The notes beneath the pieces are model-generated. The model ran no database searches. It had not been told where the DNA came from and worked only from the letters and a program-made list of their open reading frames with translations. A DNA stretch of 64,000 nt, from contig CAWJOU010000005.1 of NCBI GenBank assembly GCA_963844575.1, forward strand, positions 62,001 to 126,000, written 5' to 3'. Each line of letters starts with the position of its first letter. The stretch's first letter is position 1. Source of the DNA: DASZUK01 sp963844575. GTDB taxonomy: Bacteria > Actinomycetota > Acidimicrobiia > Acidimicrobiales > RAAP-2. Below, in pieces: positions 26,282 to 35,080 of this stretch. Position numbers and translations under genes: made by a program.

Positions 26282-26551
26282 ATGCTCATGCTCCAGTCAT
26301 GGCACAATGCTGGTATCGCCCGAGTACGAGTAAGCACGACGGTCGACGAGAAGCTCCTGGCGAGAGCCCGCCAGGTCAGATCGACGGCGACTGCCGCCGC
26401 GCTTCTCGACGAGGCCCTCGAGGCCTTGCTGGCCCGGTACCGGGCGGCCGAGATCGACGCCAGCTACTCGGCCTACGACGCCCACCCGCTCGACGAACCC
26501 GACGAGTGGGGCGACCTGGCGTCGTTCCTAAAGGCCGCCGCCGCGTCGTGA
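26282..26551 (+). CDS. MazE/VapB-like antitoxin
   Basis: The product is up to 89 residues. The core VRVSTTVDEKLLARARQ and AAALLDEALEALLARYRAAE is a ribbon-helix-helix antitoxin pattern, and the C-terminus (HPLDEPDEWGDLASFLKAA) is the acidic toxin-binding tail. Start is uncertain (ATG 26282 or 26288). The stop overlaps the toxin start codon. Confidence 0.78.
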   Translation: MLMLQSWHNAGIARVRVSTTVDEKLLARARQVRSTATAAALLDEALEALLARYRAAEIDASYSAYDAHPLDEPDEWGDLASFLKAAAAS

Positions 26552-26913
26552 TGGCGCTGCCGTCCCGCGGCGACGTCTGGTGGTGCGAGCTGGCCGACGT
26601 GGGCGGCCGGCCGGTCGTCGTCCTGTCCCGGGACACCGCCATCCCCCGGCTCCGCCGCGCCCTCGTCGCCCCGTGCACGACGACGATCCGCGACCTGGCC
26701 AGCGAGGTCGTGCTCGAGCCCGGCGACGACCCCATCCCCCGCCGGTCGGGCGTCAATCTCGACTCGGTCGGGAATGTGCCGGTGGCCGTCCTCGTCGATC
26801 GGCTCGGCCGGCTCAGCGGCGAACGGATGCGCCAGATCTGCGGCGCGCTGGCCGCGGCCGTCGACTGCGACGGCGCCGCGGTGCCCAACCCCGGAACGCT
26901 TGCTCCGGAGTAA
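26551..26913 (+). CDS. mazF: MazF/PemK-type endoribonuclease toxin
   Basis: The 120-residue protein has the MazF barrel: PSRGDVWWCELADVGGRPVVVLSRD, ALVAPCTTTIRDL and the catalytic-region pattern VNLDSVGNVPVAVLVDRLGRLS. MazF toxins cut mRNA or tRNA at short motifs. ATG 26551 overlaps the antitoxin TGA by one base (GTG 26548 is an alternative), the usual coupling for type II modules. Confidence 0.85.
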   Translation: MALPSRGDVWWCELADVGGRPVVVLSRDTAIPRLRRALVAPCTTTIRDLASEVVLEPGDDPIPRRSGVNLDSVGNVPVAVLVDRLGRLSGERMRQICGALAAAVDCDGAAVPNPGTLAPE

Positions 26914-26982
26914 CCCGACACCGCCCGGTGGCCCGGACGCCCCCACCGATACTGGCGGGGAAGCCGACGGGCCAGTTGCCAG

Positions 26983-29900
26983 CTATGTCCGGTAGGTGAA
27001 CAGCGCCGGGTTCGAGGTCCCGCCTGGCGTGGTGACCGTGACGTTGATCGTTGTCCCCCCTGTCGGGAGCGATGTCGGATCGGCCGGGGACAGGACCACA
27101 ATTTCTGTCGAGCTCACGACGTCGATCGAGGGCGCCGGGCGGCCGGGCCCGAATGTGACCCGTGTCACCCCGACCCCGTGGGTTGTGAAATTCGTGCCAT
27201 GGATCGTGACCTCGGTGCCGCCGGAACCCACGCCTGTTGTCGGGCTGAGCGAGGTGATCGTCGGGGCGGCCACATAGGTGTAGGCCCCGGTCCTGGTCAC
27301 GCTGCCGTACGGGGTGGTGACGGTCACCGGCACCGGGTTCGCCTCACCCGATGTGTACGCCGGCACGACGACTGTGATCGTGGTGGTGGTCATCGTCGCG
27401 ATCGTCCCGAAGGAGCCGCCTGTGCCCACGGTGGTCTGGCCGACCACGAAGTTGGTCCCGGTGATCTGGATGGTGTTCCCACCAGCGGTCGGGCCGGCGG
27501 CGGGCGAGAGTGTGGTGATGGTCGGCGGCGGGCCGTAGGTGAAGGCGTTGGAGTCGGTGGCACTGCCGAAGGGCGTGGTGACCACCACGTTGACCGTGCC
27601 GACGGCGTGGGCCGCCGTGGTCACGGTGATCGAGGTTGTGCTGGTCAACGTCAGACCGGTGGCCGCCGTCCCCCCGAAGGTCACCGAGGTGGTCGCCCCC
27701 AGGTGGGTGCCGGCGATGGTGACGGTCGTCCCGCCGGCCGTGGAGCCGGTGGACGTCGACAGGGAAGTGACCGTCGGCGGTGTGCCGTAGGTGTAGCCGT
27801 TGGTGTCGGTTACGGAACCACCGGGGGTAGTAAGGATCACGTCGACCGGTCCGGCGGAGCCCGATGGCACTGTCACCGTGAGCGACGTCGAGCTGTGGAA
27901 GAAGTAGCCGATGCCGTAGTGGCCCGCACCGAACTGGACGTTCGTTGTGGCCGTGAAGCCGGTACCGGTGATGAGCACGCTGTTGTTCCCGGCCGTCGGG
28001 CCGGCCGGCGGTGTGATGGCGCCCACCGTCGGCACCGGATCGTAGGTGTACCGGGTTGTGGAGGACGACGCGCTGGTACCGCCGGGGGTGGTGACGGTCA
28101 CGTTGATGGTACCCGTACCCGGTGGCGTGATGACGGTGAGTGCTGTTGTCGATGTGGTGAATGTCGTCCCCGCAGCCGATCCGAAATTCACCGCAGTTGC
28201 TCTACCGAGATGGGCGCCGAAGACGGTGACCGCGTGCCCACCCGCGGTCGGACCTTGGTCGGGGACGATGAATGTGACCGTCGGGGCGGCGTCGTAGGTG
28301 AACTGGTCGGCGCTGGAGGTGGCCGACGTGCCGGCGGGGTTGGTGACGGTGACGTTCACCGTCCCGGCCGTCCCGATCGGCGAGGCGACGGTGATCGATG
28401 TTGTGCCGTTGACGGTGAAGAAGGCGGCGTTTGCGCCGAAGTGGACGGCCGAGGCCGAGCCGAACCCAGTGCCGGTGACGGTGACCGAAGTACCCCCGGC
28501 CAGCGGTCCGGCGGTGGGCGAGACCGAGGTGACCGCCGGTGCGGTCACGTAGGTGAACTGGTCGGCGGGGGAAATGTCCGATTCTCCGCCCGGGGTGGTG
28601 ACGGTGATGTCCACCGTGCCCGCCGGGCCGCCCCGGGAGGCGGCGGTGATCATGGTGGGGCTGTTGACGGTGAAGGTGGCGGCGGCGTGCCCGAAGTCGA
28701 CGAAGGTGGCCCCTGTGAACCCGGTGCCGGTGATCGTCACTGTGGTGCCGCCGAGTGTGGGCCCGGCGTTCGGTGACACCGAGGTGACCACGGGCGCCGC
28801 TATGTAGGTGAACTGGTCGGCGCTGGAGGTGGCCGAGGTGCCGCCCGGGGTGGTGACGGTGACGTCCACCGTCCCGGCCGAGACGGCCGGGGAGACGGCG
28901 CTGATTGTGGTGGAGCTGTTGACGACGAACGCGCCGGCGGCCGTGCCCCCGAAGTGGACGGCGGTGGTTCCGGTGAACCCGGTGCCGGTGATCGTCACTG
29001 TGGTACCGCCGGCGGCCGCCCCGCTGGTCACCGACAAGGAGGTGACGGTCGGCGCCGCCACGTAGGTGAACTGGTCGGCGGCGGAAATGACCGAGGTGCC
29101 GCCCGGATTGGTGACGGTGATGTCCACCACTGTCCCGACCGAGCCGGCCGGGGAGACGGCGGTGATCGACGTATTGCTGTGGACGGTGAAGGAGGTGGCC
29201 GCCGTGCCCCCGAAGTGGACGGCGGTGGTTCCGGTGAACCCGGTGCCGGTGATTGTGACCGAGGCGCCACCGGCGATCGGGCCGGCGTTCGGCGACACCG
29301 AGGTGACCGTGGGAACGGCGTCGTAGGTGAACCGGTCGGCGGCGGAGGTGGTCGATGTACCGCCCGCGTTGGTGACGGTGATGTCCACCGTCCCCGCCGA
29401 GCCGGGCGGGGAGACGGTGGTGATCGAGGCGTCACTGTTGACCGTGAAGGTGGCGGCGGCCGTGCCCCCGAAGTTGACGGCGGTGGCCGTGGTGAACCCG
29501 GTGCCGGTGACGGTGACCGAAGTGCCGCCGGCGATCGGGCCGGCGTTCGGCGACACCGAGGTGACTGTGGCCGACAGCACGTAGCTGAACTGGTCGGCGG
29601 GGGAGGTGGCCGAGGTACCGCCCGGGGTGGTGACGGTGATGTCCACCGTCCCGACCGAGCCGGCCGGGGAGCCGGCGGTGATCGAGGTGTCGCTGTTGAC
29701 GCTGAAGCCGGTGGCCGCCGTGCCCCCGAAGTTGACGGCGGTGGCCCCGGTGAACCCGGTGCCGGTGATGGTGACCACGTTGGCCCCGGTCGTCCGGCCG
29801 GCGTTCGGCGACACCGAGGTGACCGTGGGAACGGCGTCGTAGGTGAACTGGTCGGCGGCGGAGGTGGCCGAGGTCGCGATCGGGTTGGTGATGGTGACGT

Positions 29901-32562
29901 TCACCGTCCCCGCCGAGCCGGCCGGAGAGACGGCGGTGATCGTGGTGATGCTGGTGACGCTGAAGGAGGCGGCCGGCGTGGCCCCGAAGTCAACGGCGCT
30001 GGCCGCGGTGAACCCGGTGCCGGTGATTGTCACCGAGGTGCCGCCGGCGATCGGTCCGGCGTTCGGAAACACCGAGCTGACCGTCGGAACGGTGTCGTAG
30101 GTGAACTGATCAGCCGGTGAGGTGGCCGAGGCCCCGAGCGGGGTGTAGATGGTGACGTTCACCGTCCCCGCCAAGCCGGACGGGGAGACGGCGGTGATCG
30201 AGGTATCGCCGTTGACGGTGAAGGAGGTGGCCGGCGAGCCCCCGAAGTCAACGTCGACGGCCCCGGTGAACCCGGTGCCGGTGATGGTGACCGAAGTGCC
30301 GCCGGCAGGCAGGCCGGCGTTCGGCGACAGCGAGGTGATGGCCGGGGGTGTCTCGTAGGTGAACTGGTCGGCGGCGGAAGCGACCGAGGTGCCGTCCGGG
30401 GTGGTGACGGTGATGTCCACCGTCCCGACCGAGCCGGGTGGGGAGACGGCGGTGATCGAGGCGTCGCTGTTGACGGTGAAGGAGGTGGCCGGCGTGCCCC
30501 CGAAGTTCACGGCGGTGGCCCCGGTGAACCCGGTGCCGGTGATCGTGACCGAGGTACCGCCGGCAGGCAGGCCGGCGTTCGGCGAGACCCCGCTGACTGT
30601 GGGCGCCGCGGTATAGGTGAAGGCGTTGGTGTCGGTGGCGCTGCCGAAGAGGGTGTTGACCACCACGTCGACCGGGTTGGCCACGTGGGCCGGCGTGGTG
30701 ACGGTGGCCGATGTTGTGGACGTCACGTTGAGCCCGGTGGCGGCCGTCCCGCCGAAGTTCACCGAGGTGGTGGCACCCAGGTGGGCGCCGGTGATCGTCA
30801 CCGAGGTGCCACCGGCGGTCGAGCCAGTCGTGGTCGAAAGCGAGGTGACGGTCGGCGGTGTGCCGTAGGTGAAGCCGTTGGTGTCGGTGGTGGCACCGTA
30901 GGAGGTCGTGACCGTCACGGGCACCAGACCGGCGGCATGGGCCGGCGTGGTGACGGTGACCGAGGTAGCCGTGTTCGCGGTAATGGTGGCGGCGGTCACG
31001 CCGAAGTCCACCGAGGTCGTGCCGGTGAGGTCCGTCCCGGTGATGGTCACCAAGGTCCCCCCGGTCGTCGACCCGGTGTCCTGGGGAATGCCGGTCACAA
31101 CCGGCGCCCCTACATAGGCGAAGGCGTTGGTATCCGTGGCGCTGCCGTAGGCGGTGTTGACCACCACGTCGACCGGGTTGGCCACGTGGGCCGGGGTGGT
31201 GACGGTGACGGACGTTGTGCTGTTGACCGTGAGGCCGGTGGCCGCCGTTCCGCCGAAGTTCACCGAACTGGTGGTGCCCAGGTGGGTGCCGGTGATCGTC
31301 ACCGAGGTGCCACCGCCGACGGGCCCACTGGCCGGGCTGACCTCGGTGACGGTCGGCGCCGGGACATAGGTGTACGCGGCCGGCCGGGTGGTCGATCCGT
31401 CGGGAGTGGCGACCGAGACACTGACCTGGCCGGTACCGGCCGGCGCGGTGGCGGTGATCGTCGTCGGCCCGGTCACGGTCACCGCGGTGGCCGCGGTGCT
31501 CCCGAAGGTCACCGTGGCCGGGGTGAGGAAGCCGGTACCGGTCAGGGTGACGATGTTCCCGCCGGCCGCCGGACCGTTGGTCGGGCTTACCGCGGTCAGC
31601 GCGGGGGCCGGCGCCACCGAGGCGGCGAAACCGACCACGTCACTGACACTGACGCCCTGGGCCGGCAACGAGCCTACCGACGGGGCGGCGCCGAAGGCGA
31701 AGATCCCACCGTCCTTGGCCACCTCCCAGTAGCCCCCGCCTCCCGGAGGCGTGGCGATGCCGACCACCGGCTGGTTCAACGGTTGGCCGCCCATCGAGCC
31801 GTAGAACTTGGCGTCACCGAAGGCGAAGAGGCCACCGTCGGAGGCCACCTCCCAATAGCCCCCGCCGTCGGGGGTGGCGGCGATGCCCACCACTGGCTGG
31901 TTGAGCGGCTTTCCACCCATCGAGCCGTAGAACTTGGCGTCGCCGAAGGCGAAGAGGCCGCCATCGGACGCCACCTCCCAGTAGCCCCCGCCGTCGGCGG
32001 TCGAGGCGATGCCGACCACCGGCTGGTTCAGCGGCTTCCCGCCCATCGACCCGTAGAACTTGGCGTCACCGAAGGCGAAGAGGCCGCCGTCGGACGCCAC
32101 CTCCCAGTAGCCCCCGCCGTCGGCGGTCGAGGCGATGCCGACCACCGGCTGGTTCAGCGGCTTCCCGCCCATCGACCCGTAGAACTTGGCGTCACCGAAG
32201 GCGAAGAGGCCGCCGTCGGACGCCACCTCCCAGTAGCCCGCACCGTCGGGGGTGGACGCGATGCCGACGACCGGCGCGTTGAGATGCTGCCCGCCCATCG
32301 AGCCTTCGAAAGTCGCGCTGCCGAAGGTGAACACCCCACCGTCAGAACCCACCACGATGTACCCGGCAGTCGACGCCGACGCCGCGCTCGGTCGCGGGTG
32401 AGCGGTCGACGCGCCGCTCGGTGCGGCCCCCGCCAGCGCGGCCGCCAGGGCCAGGACACCGACTCCACCCAGCGAACCCGCCACGGCGACGATCGCCCGG
32501 TGGCGACGCCGCCCCCGCGAGTACCGCGCCATCCACCGTCCGCCGACTGTGCCTTCGTCCAC
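26983..32562 (-). CDS. giant secreted IPT/TIG-repeat protein with N-terminal GYW repeats
   Basis: About 1859 residues from GTG 32562, chosen for the AGGAAGG site eight bases upstream. A basic, then hydrophobic signal peptide (RGRRRHRAIVAVAGSLGGVG and following Ala-rich helix) is followed by six 42-residue repeats (DGGLFAFGDAKFYGSMGG type, propeller-like blades). About 18 tandem IPT/TIG Ig-like domains of ~84 residues follow, each starting with a variant of VTSVSPNAGPIAGGTSVTITG. There is no C-terminal sortase or membrane anchor. The protein is likely an extracellular adhesin or surface-fibre component. No catalytic domain is visible. Confidence 0.88.
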   Translation of the reverse strand: MDEGTVGGRWMARYSRGRRRHRAIVAVAGSLGGVGVLALAAALAGAAPSGASTAHPRPSAASASTAGYIVVGSDGGVFTFGSATFEGSMGGQHLNAPVVGIASTPDGAGYWEVASDGGLFAFGDAKFYGSMGGKPLNQPVVGIASTADGGGYWEVASDGGLFAFGDAKFYGSMGGKPLNQPVVGIASTADGGGYWEVASDGGLFAFGDAKFYGSMGGKPLNQPVVGIAATPDGGGYWEVASDGGLFAFGDAKFYGSMGGQPLNQPVVGIATPPGGGGYWEVAKDGGIFAFGAAPSVGSLPAQGVSVSDVVGFAASVAPAPALTAVSPTNGPAAGGNIVTLTGTGFLTPATVTFGSTAATAVTVTGPTTITATAPAGTGQVSVSVATPDGSTTRPAAYTYVPAPTVTEVSPASGPVGGGTSVTITGTHLGTTSSVNFGGTAATGLTVNSTTSVTVTTPAHVANPVDVVVNTAYGSATDTNAFAYVGAPVVTGIPQDTGSTTGGTLVTITGTDLTGTTSVDFGVTAATITANTATSVTVTTPAHAAGLVPVTVTTSYGATTDTNGFTYGTPPTVTSLSTTTGSTAGGTSVTITGAHLGATTSVNFGGTAATGLNVTSTTSATVTTPAHVANPVDVVVNTLFGSATDTNAFTYTAAPTVSGVSPNAGLPAGGTSVTITGTGFTGATAVNFGGTPATSFTVNSDASITAVSPPGSVGTVDITVTTPDGTSVASAADQFTYETPPAITSLSPNAGLPAGGTSVTITGTGFTGAVDVDFGGSPATSFTVNGDTSITAVSPSGLAGTVNVTIYTPLGASATSPADQFTYDTVPTVSSVFPNAGPIAGGTSVTITGTGFTAASAVDFGATPAASFSVTSITTITAVSPAGSAGTVNVTITNPIATSATSAADQFTYDAVPTVTSVSPNAGRTTGANVVTITGTGFTGATAVNFGGTAATGFSVNSDTSITAGSPAGSVGTVDITVTTPGGTSATSPADQFSYVLSATVTSVSPNAGPIAGGTSVTVTGTGFTTATAVNFGGTAAATFTVNSDASITTVSPPGSAGTVDITVTNAGGTSTTSAADRFTYDAVPTVTSVSPNAGPIAGGASVTITGTGFTGTTAVHFGGTAATSFTVHSNTSITAVSPAGSVGTVVDITVTNPGGTSVISAADQFTYVAAPTVTSLSVTSGAAAGGTTVTITGTGFTGTTAVHFGGTAAGAFVVNSSTTISAVSPAVSAGTVDVTVTTPGGTSATSSADQFTYIAAPVVTSVSPNAGPTLGGTTVTITGTGFTGATFVDFGHAAATFTVNSPTMITAASRGGPAGTVDITVTTPGGESDISPADQFTYVTAPAVTSVSPTAGPLAGGTSVTVTGTGFGSASAVHFGANAAFFTVNGTTSITVASPIGTAGTVNVTVTNPAGTSATSSADQFTYDAAPTVTFIVPDQGPTAGGHAVTVFGAHLGRATAVNFGSAAGTTFTTSTTALTVITPPGTGTINVTVTTPGGTSASSSTTRYTYDPVPTVGAITPPAGPTAGNNSVLITGTGFTATTNVQFGAGHYGIGYFFHSSTSLTVTVPSGSAGPVDVILTTPGGSVTDTNGYTYGTPPTVTSLSTSTGSTAGGTTVTIAGTHLGATTSVTFGGTAATGLTLTSTTSITVTTAAHAVGTVNVVVTTPFGSATDSNAFTYGPPPTITTLSPAAGPTAGGNTIQITGTNFVVGQTTVGTGGSFGTIATMTTTTITVVVPAYTSGEANPVPVTVTTPYGSVTRTGAYTYVAAPTITSLSPTTGVGSGGTEVTIHGTNFTTHGVGVTRVTFGPGRPAPSIDVVSSTEIVVLSPADPTSLPTGGTTINVTVTTPGGTSNPALFTYRT
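31640..32350 (-). repeat. 126-bp tandem repeat, six units, within the TIG protein gene
   Basis: The gaaggcgaag core recurs at 31693, 31819, 31945, 32071 and 32197, with a variant (gaaggtgaac) at 32323, each exactly 126 bp apart. Units 31945-32070 and 32071-32196 differ by one base, pointing to recent duplication or conversion. Each unit encodes one 42-residue GYWEVASDGG-type blade. Confidence 0.9.
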
Positions 32563-32719
32563 GCTGGCGCCCTTCCTGGGTCCTGCACCACCGGCACCCC
32601 TGAACGGGTCGCCGCGTGGTCCACTACGCAGCGGGAATGGTCCCACGGCTGACTGCTGGTAGCAAGGATGCAACTTTCCAGGGCCGCGCCGAACATCTAT
32701 CTACCACACGGTAACTTGA

Positions 32720-34981
32720 GTGACCGCTGGTGTCGGCGGTCGGTGGGCCGGCGGGAGGGAGAGCGTCATCGAACGCAACCGAGGGACCAGGCGAGGACGG
32801 GGCCCGCCAGCCGGCGATAGGGGCTCAGCCGGCTGGCGGGGGCGATCGCTCGGCACCGCCGCGCTCGCCCTCGGCCTCCTGACGACGGCCGTCGTGGTGA
32901 TGCCGGTCCCCGCCGGCGCGGCCCGCGTCTCCGCTCCACCGAGCGCCAACTGGGGCGCGTCGGTGCCCGGGGCGACGGCGTGCAACCCACTCGGCGGCTC
33001 GACGTGCCTGGTCCCGTTCCCGAGCGACTACTACACGGTCGTCGACCGCTCGATGCCGTCGGGCCGCAAGGTCGTGTTCCCGGAGTCGGCCATGCCGACG
33101 AACCGGCTCGATGTGCACATCTCCCCGACCACGTACAGCCGGAACGACGGCTTCAGCCCGGGCACGTCGATCCTCGTCCACCTGGCCGGCGTCAACCTGT
33201 CCCGGTCCGGCATCCCTGGCGTCGGCGCCATCGGCGCCTCGCTCCGCCCGACCGCCGGCGTCGTCCTGCTCGACGAGACAACCGGCCAACGGCTGCCGTA
33301 CTGGGGCGAGCTGGACGCCCGCGACAGCGACCCGTCGACCCAGCTGCTCATGGTCCATCCGGCGGCCAACCTGCCGGAAGGCCACCGGATCGCGGTCGCC
33401 CTGACCGGGGTGCGGACGGCGAACGGCGTCACCGTCCCACCCGACCCGGCGTTCGCGGCCGTGCTCGGCCACCGAGCCGCGCCCGCCGGCGTGACCGGCG
33501 CGTTCCTCCGTCACGAGCGGGCGCTCGTCGCGTACCTGCACGGGCGCGGCGTCCCGACCGGCTCGCTCACGACGGCGTGGGACTTCACCGTGATCAGCAC
33601 GCAGAACCTGACCGGCTACGCCATCCACATGCGCGACGTCGCCATGGGCCAGCTCGGCCGCCGGGCGCCGTCGTTCACGGTGACGAAGGTCACGAACTTC
33701 ACGAAAGCGGAGAACGGCAGCGACGCCCGACAGGTCACCGGCACCTTCGAGGTCCCGAGCTTCCTCGACGAGCCCGGCGGCCCATACGGGTCGACGCTCA
33801 ACCTCGGTCCGACAGGGCTGCCCCAACAACTCCCCGGCAACCTGCAGACGGCCGTCTTCAGCTGCCTGATCCCCCGCTCGACGGTCGCCGACACGACACC
33901 GACCGGCCCGGCCTCGACCGGAACGACGTCGACCGGCCCGGCGTCGACCAGTACGACGGCGCCGAGCGGGGCGGCGACCGTCACGCCCGGTCGCCCCGTC
34001 CTCTACGGCGTCGGCTTGTTCAACGTGGCGACAAAGATCGGCAACGAGAACGTCTCGGTGATGGCCGACCACTACGACATGGTGCTCTGCTCGACCAACT
34101 GGGAGGGCCTGACAGGCAACGAGGAGATCCCCGACGCCGCCCTGCTGGCCGACCTGTCGAACTTCACCACGCTGCCGGACCACCTGACGCAGTCACTGAT
34201 CAACGCGCTCTACCTCGGCCGGCTCATGAGCAGTCCACGGGGGTTCGACTCGAACCCGGCGTTCCGAGACGAACCAGGTAGCCCCGGGTTCATCAAGACG
34301 TCGGCGCCACTGACGTACTACGGCAACAGCGAGGGCAGCCTGGCCGGCGGCGCGCTGACGGCCATCTCCACCGAGTTCCGCCGGGCCGTGCTCGGCGTCC
34401 CGTCGATGGACTACGACATCCTGCTCGATCGGAGCTCGGACTTCGTCGCCTTCAACGACATCTTCGAGCCGGCCTACCCCGGGTCCGCCAACCAGCAGGT
34501 CGTCTTCGACCTGCTGCAGATGCTCTGGGACCGGGGCGAGACCGACGGCTACGCCGAGCAGATGACCGGCGGCCTGCCGGGCACGCCGTCCCACCAGGTG
34601 CTGCTGCAGATGGGCTTCGGCGATCACCAGGTCTCGAACTTCACGACCGTCACCGAAGCCCGGACGATCGGCGCGGCCGTCCACACGCCGACCCTCGCCG
34701 CCGGTCGCTTTCCCGGCAACCTCTTCTACGGGCTGCCGGCGATCAAACGCAACCCGTACCGCGGCTCGGCCGCGCTCTACGTCTGGGACCCCGGCGTGCC
34801 CGCGCCGACGACGGCCGACGAGCCGCCGACCGCCGGGGCCGACCCCCACCAGACCGTCCCCCGCCAGGTGCCGGCCGCCCAGTTCCAGCTGAACCAGTTC
34901 CAGCTCACCGGCCGCGTGCCGAACGTCTGTGGCCACCAGCCGTGCCGGGCCGCGGTGCACGGGCACGAGCTCACCGGGTGA
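32720..34981 (+). CDS. secreted alpha/beta-hydrolase-like protein
   Basis: The 753-residue protein has a long basic N-region and a hydrophobic signal helix (GTAALALGLLTTAVVVMP, then PAGAARV cleavage-like). The N-terminal beta-rich part resembles an Ig-like or bacterial fold preceding the hydrolase core. A putative nucleophile elbow is YYGNSEGSLAGG, and GFGDHQV near the C-terminus could supply Asp/His. A Thr/Ser-rich linker interrupts the middle (residues ~390-415). The gene is divergent from the giant TIG gene, sharing a 157-base promoter region. The substrate is unknown. Confidence 0.65.
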   Translation: MTAGVGGRWAGGRESVIERNRGTRRGRGPPAGDRGSAGWRGRSLGTAALALGLLTTAVVVMPVPAGAARVSAPPSANWGASVPGATACNPLGGSTCLVPFPSDYYTVVDRSMPSGRKVVFPESAMPTNRLDVHISPTTYSRNDGFSPGTSILVHLAGVNLSRSGIPGVGAIGASLRPTAGVVLLDETTGQRLPYWGELDARDSDPSTQLLMVHPAANLPEGHRIAVALTGVRTANGVTVPPDPAFAAVLGHRAAPAGVTGAFLRHERALVAYLHGRGVPTGSLTTAWDFTVISTQNLTGYAIHMRDVAMGQLGRRAPSFTVTKVTNFTKAENGSDARQVTGTFEVPSFLDEPGGPYGSTLNLGPTGLPQQLPGNLQTAVFSCLIPRSTVADTTPTGPASTGTTSTGPASTSTTAPSGAATVTPGRPVLYGVGLFNVATKIGNENVSVMADHYDMVLCSTNWEGLTGNEEIPDAALLADLSNFTTLPDHLTQSLINALYLGRLMSSPRGFDSNPAFRDEPGSPGFIKTSAPLTYYGNSEGSLAGGALTAISTEFRRAVLGVPSMDYDILLDRSSDFVAFNDIFEPAYPGSANQQVVFDLLQMLWDRGETDGYAEQMTGGLPGTPSHQVLLQMGFGDHQVSNFTTVTEARTIGAAVHTPTLAAGRFPGNLFYGLPAIKRNPYRGSAALYVWDPGVPAPTTADEPPTAGADPHQTVPRQVPAAQFQLNQFQLTGRVPNVCGHQPCRAAVHGHELTG

Positions 34982-35042
34982 GCGACCCGGTCGAGCTCGA
35001 CCGGTACCCGGCCAGAGACCCCGGCCGTTCGCGAAATTCGGC

Positions 35043-35071
35043 TTGACGTCACGCGGTCGAGCACGCATTGT
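35043..35071 (+). promoter_or_regulatory. promoter candidate for NCS1 permease
   Basis: TTGACG (35043-35048) and CATTGT (35066-35071) are spaced 17 bases apart. The predicted start of transcription falls a few bases before ATG 35081, and no clear ribosome site is present, so a leaderless or very short-leader mRNA is likely. Confidence 0.4.
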
Positions 35072-35080
35072 CTGTCGGAC

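Noticed and set aside
26890..26905. CTTGCT half-site near the mazF stop as KstR2 site
   Set aside because: The left CAAG arm is absent and it lies inside a coding sequence.
31640..32350. CRISPR-like array
   Set aside because: The repeats are 126 bp, contiguous, in frame and coding; there are no spacers.
26996..32652. Long plus-strand open frames opposite the TIG gene
   Set aside because: They are antisense images of a repetitive GC-rich coding sequence, are low-complexity (Gly/Arg/Asp), and have no domain; the minus-strand frame has signal peptide and clear repeats.
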